Below are positions 24,380-32,324 of a DNA stretch of 50,661 nt, in pieces (the first letter of the stretch is position 1; every line of letters begins with the position of its first letter). The DNA lies in the IMG/VR virus record IMGVR_UViG_3300017917_000210, positions 1-50,661 of that record. One strand, written 5' to 3'. This DNA comes from a virus. Made by a program: the position numbers and the translations under genes. The notes beneath the pieces are model-generated. The model made no database searches. It saw only the letters and a program-made list of their open reading frames with translations, and was not told the origin of the DNA.

Positions 24380-24712
24380 TTAGCCAAATAGACTGGTGTC
24401 TTGCTTGGTGATTTTTTTGATTTCGCTGATTTCGGTTTTGGTTTCAGCTAATAACTGGCTGGCTTCTTCTACTCGATGATGTAATCCTGCCCACCATGCT
24501 GCGAATTCTCGTATTTTGGCCAGTACCCAGATCCACCAAAACACACAGGTGGTGGCTCCTGCAATAATGCAGATATCCAGTACCAGGCTCCATCCAGTAA
24601 CACCCATCATGCAGAACACAGTGCCTGCAATAAAACTGGCCACAGTGGTCACTAGACCAAAGGATTGCCACGCTCTGCATTGCAGATCTAGTTTATACGG
24701 ACAGGGTTTCAT
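24380..24712 (-). CDS. Membrane protein with C-terminal coiled coil, 110 aa
   Basis: Begins MKPCPYKLDLQCRAWQSFGL; two membrane segments (about 19-40 and 42-63) and a charged helical tail (RVEEASQLLAETKTEISEI). The ATG at 24712 forms an ATGA overlap with the dps stop; longer in-frame readings lie within dps. Holin-like topology is possible, but a better holin exists in the lysis cassette. Function unknown. Confidence 0.65.
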   Translation of the reverse strand: MKPCPYKLDLQCRAWQSFGLVTTVASFIAGTVFCMMGVTGWSLVLDICIIAGATTCVFWWIWVLAKIREFAAWWAGLHHRVEEASQLLAETKTEISEIKKITKQDTSLFG

Positions 24713-25143
24713 GACAGTGTTGATCTCAACATCCACGAATGCTTTTTGTGTGCATCCATGCGGCCAGCTAAGAAGTCTGCTAATCCTTCTTCACCTGCTG
24801 CTGTGGCCATGTCGAAAGTCAACTTGAGCAATTTGCTCATGCGTTCTGAGTCGCTTAGTAATTCACTGATCATGTCGCGATCTTGCGGAATGTCAGTTTC
24901 GTCATCAATCTGTGATAGCATGCTGAAACGAGTGTAACTGGCTGGCACAAATGTACCAGTGGCACGTATCTCTTCTGCAAAGGTATCGATGCTGCCGTAG
25001 ACTTCTTCGTATATCTTACCAAACAAGTCGTGCAGTTGTGGGAACATTGGACCGGTCACATTCCAATGGTAATTATGGGCTTTCAAGTAAAAGCTGAATT
25101 CACTAGCGAAAGCAATTTTAAGTGCGTTTTGTAACTTATCCAT
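24709..25143 (-). CDS. dps: Dps-like ferritin (DNA protection during starvation)
   Basis: A 144-aa ferritin-like four-helix protein. Dps assembles into 12-mer shells that oxidise and store iron and shield DNA from peroxide. Ferroxidase ligands with exact family spacing are present: H26 (NYHWNVTG), H38, D53 and E57. The N-terminal sequence KAHNYHWNVTGPMFPQLHDL is diagnostic. A late-type box lies only 7 bases before the ATG, implying an almost leaderless late mRNA, so the protein may be made late and possibly packaged. The downstream gene is coupled by ATGA. Confidence 0.88.
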   Translation of the reverse strand: MDKLQNALKIAFASEFSFYLKAHNYHWNVTGPMFPQLHDLFGKIYEEVYGSIDTFAEEIRATGTFVPASYTRFSMLSQIDDETDIPQDRDMISELLSDSERMSKLLKLTFDMATAAGEEGLADFLAGRMDAHKKHSWMLRSTLS

Positions 25144-25150
25144 AGTATAG

Positions 25151-25158
25151 TATTTATG
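25151..25158 (-). promoter_or_regulatory. T4-late-type promoter box of dps
   Basis: CATAAATA on the minus strand, ending 7 bases before the dps ATG. By T4 geometry the transcript would start 1-2 bases before the ATG. No Shine-Dalgarno sequence is visible. Confidence 0.65.
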
Positions 25159-25191
25159 CTCACTTTACGAATCTGGGTAGCGAATCCATCT

Positions 25192-25216
25192 CCGGGCGCA
25201 GCAGCCGCGCACACGG
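25192..25216 (-). other. GC-rich hairpin between polyprotein gene and dps
   Basis: An island rich in G and C (GCGC arms at 25196-25199 and 25207-25210, outer CCG/CGG pairs) in the 87-base gap after the polyprotein stop. It has no T-tract, so it is not a typical intrinsic terminator; it may be a 3' mRNA stabiliser or processing site. Confidence 0.4.
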
Positions 25217-25230
25217 TCCTAAGGGCTGTG

Positions 25231-27729
25231 TTACTTGGGTACGCAGTTATTAACTCTAACTCCGCCCTTCATCTTTGTTTTAGGGTTACCAATCTTTTTG
25301 CCTGTCCAGCATTTAGGATCCAGGCGAACTTTTTCTTCTGTGAACTCGTAGCCGTCTTCTGCCATGGACTGTGCTGCACGTTCTACAGCTTCGTCAATTT
25401 CTTCTTTAAATGCGCTGTGGTTAGACTTCATGCCCACGGTCATACTACCAGCACCTTCGTCTAGTTCTTCTAGCTCTTCTGCTGGCCAACTCATGTAGCT
25501 CTTACCATTCTCATCGCCGGATTGTACAACAAACACACCGCCGTTGTCGTATCCTTCGTCTTGTCCAATTTCCCAACCAGCTGCTGCTAGTGTGCGTTCA
25601 ATGCGTGGATCTTCGTCACCCTTCCACCATTGTGCAGCCATACGCTTGAGGGTTTCATCATTGAATCCATCGTCGCCGTCATCTCCGCTAGGTGGTGCAA
25701 ACTCTTTGATGTCTTGCTTGTCATCTTTGGGTACAGGCTTGCCTGCCCACTTCTTTAGTGCTTGATAGCCTGCTTTGGAGTCTTTGACTTTCTTTGCCAA
25801 CGCTGGATCTTGCTTTAGCATCCAACCTGGCTTGGCACCCTTGGCACCTTCGTCTACTATACCAATATAGTGATGGTCGTGTACCTTGTAGCCCTTGCGG
25901 CGATAGTGTGCAATAGCACTATTGATTGCTTTTTCTCTGTCATCACCTTTAACACGCACAGTCTTCTGGATGGTTTCGCTACGCTTGCTAACCATTGGGT
26001 GATTAGGATCTGTTACTGTAAGTCCAATGCGATGTGTAACTGGCTCTGAGCCTTCCGACACACCTCGCTGATATTCTTGTTCGTCGTCGCTATCAGCATA
26101 ATCATTGTACTCAACATCACTGCTGTGGAAACTGTGCTTGCCGTAGTTGTATAGATTTACAATAACAAAACGCTTGTCACGACCAAAGTCTGCAATGTCA
26201 CCAGTCTTGCCTTGGTACTGCACGTCACCTGTGATAATAACAGGATCACCAACGTTTAGTTCTTCTGCATTTTCAGTCACACTTTCATTTTTTTTACGAC
26301 CGGCACAGTGTGCTCGCTGACTGAATCCTTTGGGACTGGCACAGTTGATACTGCGCTTGTATTTTTCGCTCCACCCTTCCGCCACATCTTTCAACTTACG
26401 ATCCAACACACGCTTTTGTAAGCCTGCTGGCGTATGGTCAGGAGCATTGTCTAAGTGGGCTCTTACTTTTTTAGCAGTATCGGTGTCATAACTTTTGTTG
26501 CGCTTTACAATATCTGCAGGCTTGTCTTGTGCTCCGCCCCAACCTTGTAATCCACGCTTAATACTTTTGCCCAAGCCTTCCGCCACACCTTGTTCTTTTA
26601 ACTTGTCTTGAATCTTTTTATAGCGTTGGAAGTTAGCATCTTTATCTGCATCAGTTTTACCAAACTTGCCAGTATCCATCTTTCGATCAATCTCACGCTT
26701 GGCATACCCAGGAACAACCTTGCGTAGAGTCTGTGGCAAGCCTTCTGCTACGCTTTCGTTTTTGGCTGTCTTGGCAGCATCCTTCCATGCTTGTGCTGTA
26801 GGTGCTTTAGGATGTCCTGCTGGTCTGCTGGTACCTGCCTTCTTGCGTTTGTTTACATTGTAGTACAAACCTTTTTTAGCAGCTTCTTCTACGCTTTCTG
26901 CTGGATCCATATAAGTTTTATCACCTTTGGGACTTTTATAGGGCTTGTTGTCCATGTAGTCACCGGCACGATCGCTGGTACTGCCTTTTAACGGAGTACG
27001 GTCAACATAGTCAGCAGCAGCAGGGTTTGTTTCGCGATCTAGATATGCGCTGTTGTCTTTGTATCTGTCTAGGTGTATGCTGTAGTTTTTTATGCCTTTG
27101 CGATTTAACAGATCTTCTAAATCTTTCTTGGCATCATCTAATCTATAATCATAAGCATGACCTAGATCTTTTTTAATAGTTTTTGTTGTACCATCTGGCA
27201 GTTGTAACTTGATAGTGGCCATGATAGGCAATGGGCCAATTTTGTCTTCAAGATCACCTGCTGCTGACATACCAGTAGCACCTGCTAGTGCCGCGGCACC
27301 TAGTCCTTTTAAGAATCCCCTACGGTCTATTTCTTCTAAGGATCCTTTGTTTTCGTTGCTAACATCCAGCATGGCTTGACGTAGTAGATATTCTTCTTCT
27401 TGTCTACGCTGGTCTAAACTTTTAAAGCGATTGCGTTTGTATCTGGTGTGCAGTTGTTTGCTCTCAGACAGCTCCTGGGTTATCTGCGCAATCGCATGCT
27501 CTAGTAACTGTTTCTTAAAGAACAATTTAACAGCATCAATGCTTTCCATTGGCCCAGTGAGTACAGTGTACTGATTGCTGGCTAGGTATTCTCTACCAGC
27601 CTCAGCATCTGCGCCAGACGGTAACCCAACAATGTGCGGATTGCCCTGTTGATCTCGTACTGCATAAAACTCTTCACCAATGGATTCTATTAGATTAACA
27701 GGTGACTTACCAAAATCGCTTATAAACAT
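25231..27729 (-). CDS. Putative capsid-internal polyprotein with repeated V/L-x-E-G sites and an internal Tat-like signal
   Basis: An 832-aa multi-module protein of no single known family. The recurring linker (N)ES-V-x-E or V/L-x-E, mostly followed by G, occurs after residues 282, 329, 384, 451, 486 (followed by N), 559, 627 and 758. It matches the T4 prohead protease rule (cut after I/L-x-E) with V or L at the first position. Between sites lie short, mostly basic modules, one with CASPKGFSQRAHCAGRKK (463-480), another KOW-like (VGDPVIITGDVQYQGKTGD, 493-511). At 136-152 RRGFLKGLGAAALAGAT looks like a twin-arginine signal, just after SLEE (130-133). I infer an encapsidated precursor cut during head maturation; no protease is in the window. 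Confidence 0.6.
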   Translation of the reverse strand: MFISDFGKSPVNLIESIGEEFYAVRDQQGNPHIVGLPSGADAEAGREYLASNQYTVLTGPMESIDAVKLFFKKQLLEHAIAQITQELSESKQLHTRYKRNRFKSLDQRRQEEEYLLRQAMLDVSNENKGSLEEIDRRGFLKGLGAAALAGATGMSAAGDLEDKIGPLPIMATIKLQLPDGTTKTIKKDLGHAYDYRLDDAKKDLEDLLNRKGIKNYSIHLDRYKDNSAYLDRETNPAAADYVDRTPLKGSTSDRAGDYMDNKPYKSPKGDKTYMDPAESVEEAAKKGLYYNVNKRKKAGTSRPAGHPKAPTAQAWKDAAKTAKNESVAEGLPQTLRKVVPGYAKREIDRKMDTGKFGKTDADKDANFQRYKKIQDKLKEQGVAEGLGKSIKRGLQGWGGAQDKPADIVKRNKSYDTDTAKKVRAHLDNAPDHTPAGLQKRVLDRKLKDVAEGWSEKYKRSINCASPKGFSQRAHCAGRKKNESVTENAEELNVGDPVIITGDVQYQGKTGDIADFGRDKRFVIVNLYNYGKHSFHSSDVEYNDYADSDDEQEYQRGVSEGSEPVTHRIGLTVTDPNHPMVSKRSETIQKTVRVKGDDREKAINSAIAHYRRKGYKVHDHHYIGIVDEGAKGAKPGWMLKQDPALAKKVKDSKAGYQALKKWAGKPVPKDDKQDIKEFAPPSGDDGDDGFNDETLKRMAAQWWKGDEDPRIERTLAAAGWEIGQDEGYDNGGVFVVQSGDENGKSYMSWPAEELEELDEGAGSMTVGMKSNHSAFKEEIDEAVERAAQSMAEDGYEFTEEKVRLDPKCWTGKKIGNPKTKMKGGVRVNNCVPK

Positions 27730-27739
27730 ATTGTTGCCT

Positions 27740-28546
27740 TTAGCCTGGAATACTGCCCATCTTTTTAATCAGTGCTTGCAGTTCTGCATTCATTGGATGC
27801 GCTGGATTATTTAATACTTTACTGATGGTATCTGTTTGTGTTTTAACCTGTTGTGGATTAGGTGGTGTTGCTGTACCTGCTGCTTGACCAGCTGCTGGTT
27901 TTGCTCCAGCTGGTGCTGGTGTTGCCGGAGCACCCGGTTTAGGCGGTGTTGTGCCAGCTGGTGCTGGTTGTCCTGGCTTAGGTGGAGTAGTGCCTGCCGC
28001 CGGAGCCGCTGCTGCTGGAGCACCTGGCTTGGGTGGTGTTGTACCTGCTGGTGCTGGCGTGCCTGGTTTTGCTGCCGCTGCTGGCGCTGCTGCTGGAGCA
28101 CCTGGCTTGGGTGGTGTTGTACCTGCTGCTGGTGCCGGAGTACCTGGCTTGGCTGGAGCAGCAGTGGTTGCAGTGTTTGTAGCTGGTGCACCTGCAGGTG
28201 CTGGTGTAGCACCAGTTCCAGTTGCAGCCGGATTAATGTTTGCCACCGGGCTTGTTGGTTGCCCAGCTGCTGGTGTTGGATCTGCCTCTTTAACAAAATA
28301 CTTGTATTCTTGCATCAGGCTCTCAGCCAGATTGTCGTCGCAAACACATTCTTTAGAAGGACGATCGCAAGCATCGCAATATTCTTCATCTTCGGTAACG
28401 CCTTCGCTGGCACCACCTACTAGGCGACCTTTGAATGGATTCTGCTTGGTAGCACGTTCGTGACCTCTTACTTGGTCACCTGGTTTTTGTGTTGGCTCGC
28501 CTGCAAACTTGGTCATGCTCTCCAACAGTTTTTTCATGTCGCTCAT
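27740..28546 (-). CDS. Pro/Ala/Gly-rich protein with a four-cysteine motif, probable capsid-internal partner
   Basis: A 268-aa protein. The N-terminus MKKLLESMTKFAGE resembles a short capsid-targeting helix. Residues 46-52 have ASEGVTE and 73-75 LAE, the same type of site as its neighbours. A CDAC-x6-CVC cluster (57-69) could bind zinc. Residues 92-225 are low-complexity with four GTTPPKPG repeats. The C-terminus (TISKVLNNPAHPMNAELQAL) is folded-looking. It is 10 bases upstream of the 832-aa gene, and its ATG overlaps the 856-aa gene stop by 4 bases. Role inferred from context only. Confidence 0.65.
   Translation of the reverse strand: MSDMKKLLESMTKFAGEPTQKPGDQVRGHERATKQNPFKGRLVGGASEGVTEDEEYCDACDRPSKECVCDDNLAESLMQEYKYFVKEADPTPAAGQPTSPVANINPAATGTGATPAPAGAPATNTATTAAPAKPGTPAPAAGTTPPKPGAPAAAPAAAAKPGTPAPAGTTPPKPGAPAAAAPAAGTTPPKPGQPAPAGTTPPKPGAPATPAPAGAKPAAGQAAGTATPPNPQQVKTQTDTISKVLNNPAHPMNAELQALIKKMGSIPG
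27896..28156 (-). repeat. Coding repeat region, GTTPPKPG-type units
   Basis: Inside the Pro/Ala-rich gene, four imperfect copies of G-T-T-P-P-K-P-G-x-P-A alternate with alanine-rich spacers. The repetitive DNA also creates spurious long open frames on the other strand. Confidence 0.85.
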
Positions 28547-31113
28547 TTCTTTATCTTACCTTTCTTGCGGAATGGATTTCGAGATTGTTCGTAACTGCCG
28601 CCAAACAGTGACCCTGCACCTGCGGTTGGTGCTGTGGCAATCGCGCCAGCACCAGTTGCTCCACCAGTTGCACTCTCTTGTGTAACTCTATATTTATTAC
28701 GTTTTTGCTCGTTCATATCGTCAAACTTCTCACGGTCTACACTACGAGGTTCGTCATAACGATCACGCGGTTGTTCATATCGTTCACGATCTGATTGCAT
28801 ACGAGCTGCACGTTCTGCTTGATCTCGTTCACGTTTTTCTTTAGCTGCCTGTACTTTTGCATCCCAGGCAGGATCTCTTTTTAATTCTTGATGATTGGTA
28901 CTGCCTCTGATCACACGCCCTGCTTTGTCAATACCAAAGATTGGAATTTGTTCTAGGTCACGGCCCACACGTCTGCGAACATCACTGATGTCGTGTTCTG
29001 CATTGCGTCGTACATTACCAACATCACGTTGTACCTGTTGTACTTTTCGCACAGGTTCCATGATGGTGTCCCAGGCATCTGCTTGTGCAGGAGCAGGTGA
29101 TAGTGCTGCGGCGCCAGCAAGGCCCAATGCTGCTAGACTGCTCTTCCATCCTTCGTCCAGCTGCTGGTTAAAGATAACCATACATTCATTGATGTCTGCT
29201 GATTTCTCTTTAAATGCTCTACTGCGTACTCCGCCTCTGCGACGGATCTTTTCCAGCTCTTGATGTGCCAGTTCAATTTCTTGTGCAATAGGATCCAAGT
29301 TTAGACTCTGCATCTTTTTGTAAACATGATCCCATAGTGCATCGCGATCAATTTCATGACCTGCTGCTTCTAGTTCTTGTGCCAGTGCCTTTACTCGGCG
29401 GATCAATGATTGTTTCCAACCACGCAAGGTCATACGACCCATACCCACATCAGGCGCAAACTCACTGTCGTATGGATCCTGTTTGTTGTACTGATACATG
29501 CCTTCACCTAGGCCTTTGCCCACATTTCCTTTGACCGGTTTCAACTTGCCAGTGCCTTTCTTGCCAATTAGATTGTAACCACGCATCATTTGATTCAAGG
29601 TATCACCAGTGACGTCATTTTGATCGCCCATGGTAGACATAACATAACGTGGATCATTGCCATTGCGTACCACACCAACTGCTGCGGCTTCTTCACTTAG
29701 CATGTTCATCTGCCCATTGGGCCAACGAACTCCAACTTTCTTTTCTGGATGCTTGCGCTTTACTGCACTGGCCATACGGAACGCTTCATTGCTGGTTGCA
29801 GTTTTCCAATCACGTCCATTGATAACAACTGTGAAGATACCACGTGGTTCGTCTTCACCAGTTACATCTGCACGACGTTTGGTAAATGGTTTTGCATGGA
29901 AGTTGTGATCGTATGTTTCTGCCACTGTTGCGCCAGTGGGAGTCATTAAATTCTTATCTGGGTTAGTAGTAGCAACAATTTGCTTTGGGTTGTAACTAAC
30001 TTTGTATGTTTTCATTGCCCAGTCAATGGCTTCCTCTTTGCTCTTGAATGTGCGCGGTGTTCCACTCACAGTACGAATCACATCGCCATCTTTCTTTAAG
30101 AACCAAGTAGCAACCTGCTTGGCTATATCCCCAAGTCCTTCTGCCATTGGATCAGTTGGAGATCTAAACGAGCTGGGCATGATTTCAACATTAAACTTTT
30201 TAGCTAGTTTAAACACCACTGGCAGTGTGATCACGCTGCCTGGCATAGCAGCCAATGTGCCCATACCTAATCCACGTAACAAATCTTTAAACTGTTCATT
30301 GGCAGCATTCATTTCTTGTTCGCTGGCCTGTCCTTGTGTGTAACGCACATAGGTATCAAACATGTCTTTGGTTTCGTTGGCCTCTGTGCCCAGTTTGTCT
30401 TTCAAGTCCAATAACCATTTTTTAACTGGATTGATCTTGTTCATCATGTTCTGCATGATGCCTGGCTCTGTGGCGGTTTCACTCATTCCGCCAATCTTGT
30501 CCATGATTTCTCCTAGAGCTGGATTGGCTTTACCGTACATCTGTTTTAAGAACGATGCACGTTTGTTTTCGTCATCGCGTATCTGATTCCACAGCGCACG
30601 GGTAGGAGTTCCGTGACTCACATCCACTGCTTGTCCATCAATGGTAATGGTCTTCTCACGTTCATCAGCAATGATCACATAACCGTGTTGATCAGCTGTA
30701 GCAGCTTGTGATAGGTCATCTGGAAGTTTTTGGAAGTAACTGGGACTGCCGTCTTTTTTGGTACTGCCTGGATTTAGACGCTGTGCATCTGGTGCTCCAA
30801 CTGCGGCAATAAAGATAATGTCTTCTGCGTTGGCTTTAAACTGATCTGGTAGATCGTATGGCTTACTGGCTTCAATTATGCTGTGATCTGGAATTCCTGC
30901 GGCGTGCATGAACTGCACTTTGTCGCTGAAATTAAAAGGACTTTTTTCGCTGTCTGTTTTGTTACCAGTAACCACAAACACATTATCGCTGCCAAATCTA
31001 CTCTGCAAGGACTTGAACACGTCTGCATGACCCAAATGAAAAGGCTGAAAACGTCCAGGGTATGTTACTACCACTCGACGTCCAGCCCCTTCAAACATTT
31101 CTAAAATAAACAT
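28543..31113 (-). CDS. Putative capsid-internal polyprotein: nucleotidyltransferase domain plus cleavable modules and an internal Sec-like signal
   Basis: An 856-aa multi-module protein. Residues 12-90 are a nucleotidyltransferase domain with GRFQPFHLGH (20-29), as in NadM/NMN-adenylyltransferase-like enzymes, and SHGTPTRALW (166-175) as the second motif. The N-terminus MFILEMFEG is short, like a capsid-targeting leader. Sites of the x-x-E-G type appear: MAEG (323-326), VAET (397-400), LSEE (472-475), LGEG (535-538), LDEG (652-655). After the last one comes SSLAALGLAGAAALSPAPAQA (658-678) with AQA, like a Sec signal with a cleavage site. The tail is coiled and basic (KVQAAKEKRERDQAERAARM). 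Late box upstream. Function inferred. Confidence 0.6.
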   Translation of the reverse strand: MFILEMFEGAGRRVVVTYPGRFQPFHLGHADVFKSLQSRFGSDNVFVVTGNKTDSEKSPFNFSDKVQFMHAAGIPDHSIIEASKPYDLPDQFKANAEDIIFIAAVGAPDAQRLNPGSTKKDGSPSYFQKLPDDLSQAATADQHGYVIIADEREKTITIDGQAVDVSHGTPTRALWNQIRDDENKRASFLKQMYGKANPALGEIMDKIGGMSETATEPGIMQNMMNKINPVKKWLLDLKDKLGTEANETKDMFDTYVRYTQGQASEQEMNAANEQFKDLLRGLGMGTLAAMPGSVITLPVVFKLAKKFNVEIMPSSFRSPTDPMAEGLGDIAKQVATWFLKKDGDVIRTVSGTPRTFKSKEEAIDWAMKTYKVSYNPKQIVATTNPDKNLMTPTGATVAETYDHNFHAKPFTKRRADVTGEDEPRGIFTVVINGRDWKTATSNEAFRMASAVKRKHPEKKVGVRWPNGQMNMLSEEAAAVGVVRNGNDPRYVMSTMGDQNDVTGDTLNQMMRGYNLIGKKGTGKLKPVKGNVGKGLGEGMYQYNKQDPYDSEFAPDVGMGRMTLRGWKQSLIRRVKALAQELEAAGHEIDRDALWDHVYKKMQSLNLDPIAQEIELAHQELEKIRRRGGVRSRAFKEKSADINECMVIFNQQLDEGWKSSLAALGLAGAAALSPAPAQADAWDTIMEPVRKVQQVQRDVGNVRRNAEHDISDVRRRVGRDLEQIPIFGIDKAGRVIRGSTNHQELKRDPAWDAKVQAAKEKRERDQAERAARMQSDRERYEQPRDRYDEPRSVDREKFDDMNEQKRNKYRVTQESATGGATGAGAIATAPTAGAGSLFGGSYEQSRNPFRKKGKIKK

Positions 31114-31138
31114 TGTAAACTCACCAAAAGTATTACAA

Positions 31139-31146
31139 TATTTATG
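31139..31146 (-). promoter_or_regulatory. T4-late-type promoter box of the polyprotein cluster
   Basis: CATAAATA on the minus strand, 25 bases upstream of the 856-aa polyprotein ATG. It would transcribe the three polyprotein-type genes as a late unit. Confidence 0.7.
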
Positions 31147-31167
31147 CTTTTTGGACTCTAGACTAGA

Positions 31168-32076
31168 TTATGTAGGCGTCGCCATTTTAGTGATGTCCAG
31201 CTTGCTAATATCGCCCTGGAATTCATAGTGTCCCACGTGATTTAGCAGAGTCTTGCTGTGTGCCCAGATCTCACCACCAATTTTCTGCCATCTACGGCAG
31301 AACAACCAGTCTTCTGACAGGTAGTGTCCACGCTCGTCAATTTGTACGTCAAAAATAGCATACATCATTGGCTCGTATTGCTTGCCCAAGCCAATATCAT
31401 CCACATACTTGGTTTCTGGATGTGCTGCAATCAGCTTCTCGTACACATGACGCTTGAACAGCAGGAAGCCTGTGCCCATGGTATCAACTGTGTAGATATC
31501 GCCCTGTACAGTTACAGTGGGCTTCAAGTTAATAACATAGTTGATTGGCAGTGCTTTTTTAGGGTACAAACCACCAATCACATCTTTGTCATGTGCAATC
31601 ATTTGGAAGATGCTTTCAGGCTGGAAGCGAATGTCAGCATCAATAAACATAAAGTGGGTGGCCTGCTGGTTAGTCATCATCTTGGCCATTAAGTTGTTAC
31701 GAGCACGAGTTACCAGACTCTCGTTAACCATTGTATCCAAACTCCAGTTTAATCCTGCTTGCTGTGCCATGAGCACAAAACGCAAGAATGAAGTCATTGT
31801 GGGTTCGCTCACCATGCCGCCGTAGCAGGGAATGCCAATGTGCAAATGCACCTTGGAAAAGTCAAACTGAGTTTGACGTTGCGCACCAGACTGTGACTGC
31901 TGCACCTTGGCAATTTCTTTAAGAATATCTTGTTGTGCCGCTGTACCTGGAGGACCCGCCTGTGGGCCTGTTTCCGGTGCAGCTTGTCCAACTGCCTGAG
32001 CAGCAGCACTTTGAGCAGCAGCAGTACCAGGGATGATGATTTTTTTGCCCTTGCGGGGATTGTTTTGATTTGACAT
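31168..32076 (-). CDS. Glycosyltransferase, GT-A fold, with disordered N-terminus
   Basis: A 302-aa protein. Residues 1-70 are Ala/Gln/Gly-rich and probably disordered; the domain begins VHLHIGIPCYGGMVSEPT. The nucleotide-sugar DxD motif is FIDADIRF; LVTRARNNLMAKMM is typical of this phage/viral GT-A group, and SEDWLFCRRW is the probable acceptor/base region. It has its own late box 28 bases upstream and an AGAGG site, so late expression and modification of virion proteins or glycans is plausible. Confidence 0.8.
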   Translation of the reverse strand: MSNQNNPRKGKKIIIPGTAAAQSAAAQAVGQAAPETGPQAGPPGTAAQQDILKEIAKVQQSQSGAQRQTQFDFSKVHLHIGIPCYGGMVSEPTMTSFLRFVLMAQQAGLNWSLDTMVNESLVTRARNNLMAKMMTNQQATHFMFIDADIRFQPESIFQMIAHDKDVIGGLYPKKALPINYVINLKPTVTVQGDIYTVDTMGTGFLLFKRHVYEKLIAAHPETKYVDDIGLGKQYEPMMYAIFDVQIDERGHYLSEDWLFCRRWQKIGGEIWAHSKTLLNHVGHYEFQGDISKLDITKMATPT

Positions 32077-32103
32077 TTAGGTCCTCTTTGAAAAACAGTT
32101 TAG

Positions 32104-32111
32104 TATTTACT
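32104..32111 (-). promoter_or_regulatory. T4-late-type promoter box of the GT-A glycosyltransferase
   Basis: AGTAAATA on the minus strand, 27 bases before the ATG, right after a small hairpin. Confidence 0.65.
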
Positions 32112-32129
32112 AGGGCAATCCACTGCCCT
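32112..32129 (-). terminator. Small hairpin after the 54-aa gene
   Basis: A 6-bp stem AGGGCA/TGCCCT with a 6-base loop, just after the stop of the 54-aa gene and before a late box. No clear T-tract on the minus strand, so termination may be weak. Confidence 0.4.
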
Positions 32130-32135
32130 GAAAAT

Positions 32136-32300
32136 TTATGCTCTATTGGCTTCTACAATAACACCTGCACCAGCAAGTTCTTCTGCAACTGAAGCTAGAG
32201 CTGATACTAGATCTTCTGTTGCTACGGTGCCTGGTGCTTCGTCGTTCTTTACCAACTTGCTTAGTGTAATAACAATTACCTCTTCGTGTACTTTGGCCAT
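32136..32300 (-). CDS. Hypothetical protein, 54 aa
   Basis: Starts MAKVHEEVIVITLSKLVKND and ends with a helix and a short strand (GVIVEANRA). The ATG has an excellent GGAGG site at proper distance and its own late box 26 bases upstream, followed by a hairpin, making a complete small late transcription unit. Function unknown. Confidence 0.75.
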   Translation of the reverse strand: MAKVHEEVIVITLSKLVKNDEAPGTVATEDLVSALASVAEELAGAGVIVEANRA

Positions 32301-32324
32301 TTTGCCCTCCGTTATCTATATACT

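Noticed and set aside
25144-25230. Possible tRNA or 9-codon micro-ORF in the GC-rich gap
   Set aside because: No cloverleaf with T-arm could be drawn, and the 9-codon frame lacks support beyond a CGGAG; annotated only as a hairpin.
27951-28463. Long plus-strand frame rich in Gly/Ala/Val opposite the Pro/Ala gene
   Set aside because: It mirrors the repetitive GC-rich coding DNA on the minus strand and has no RBS or family signature.
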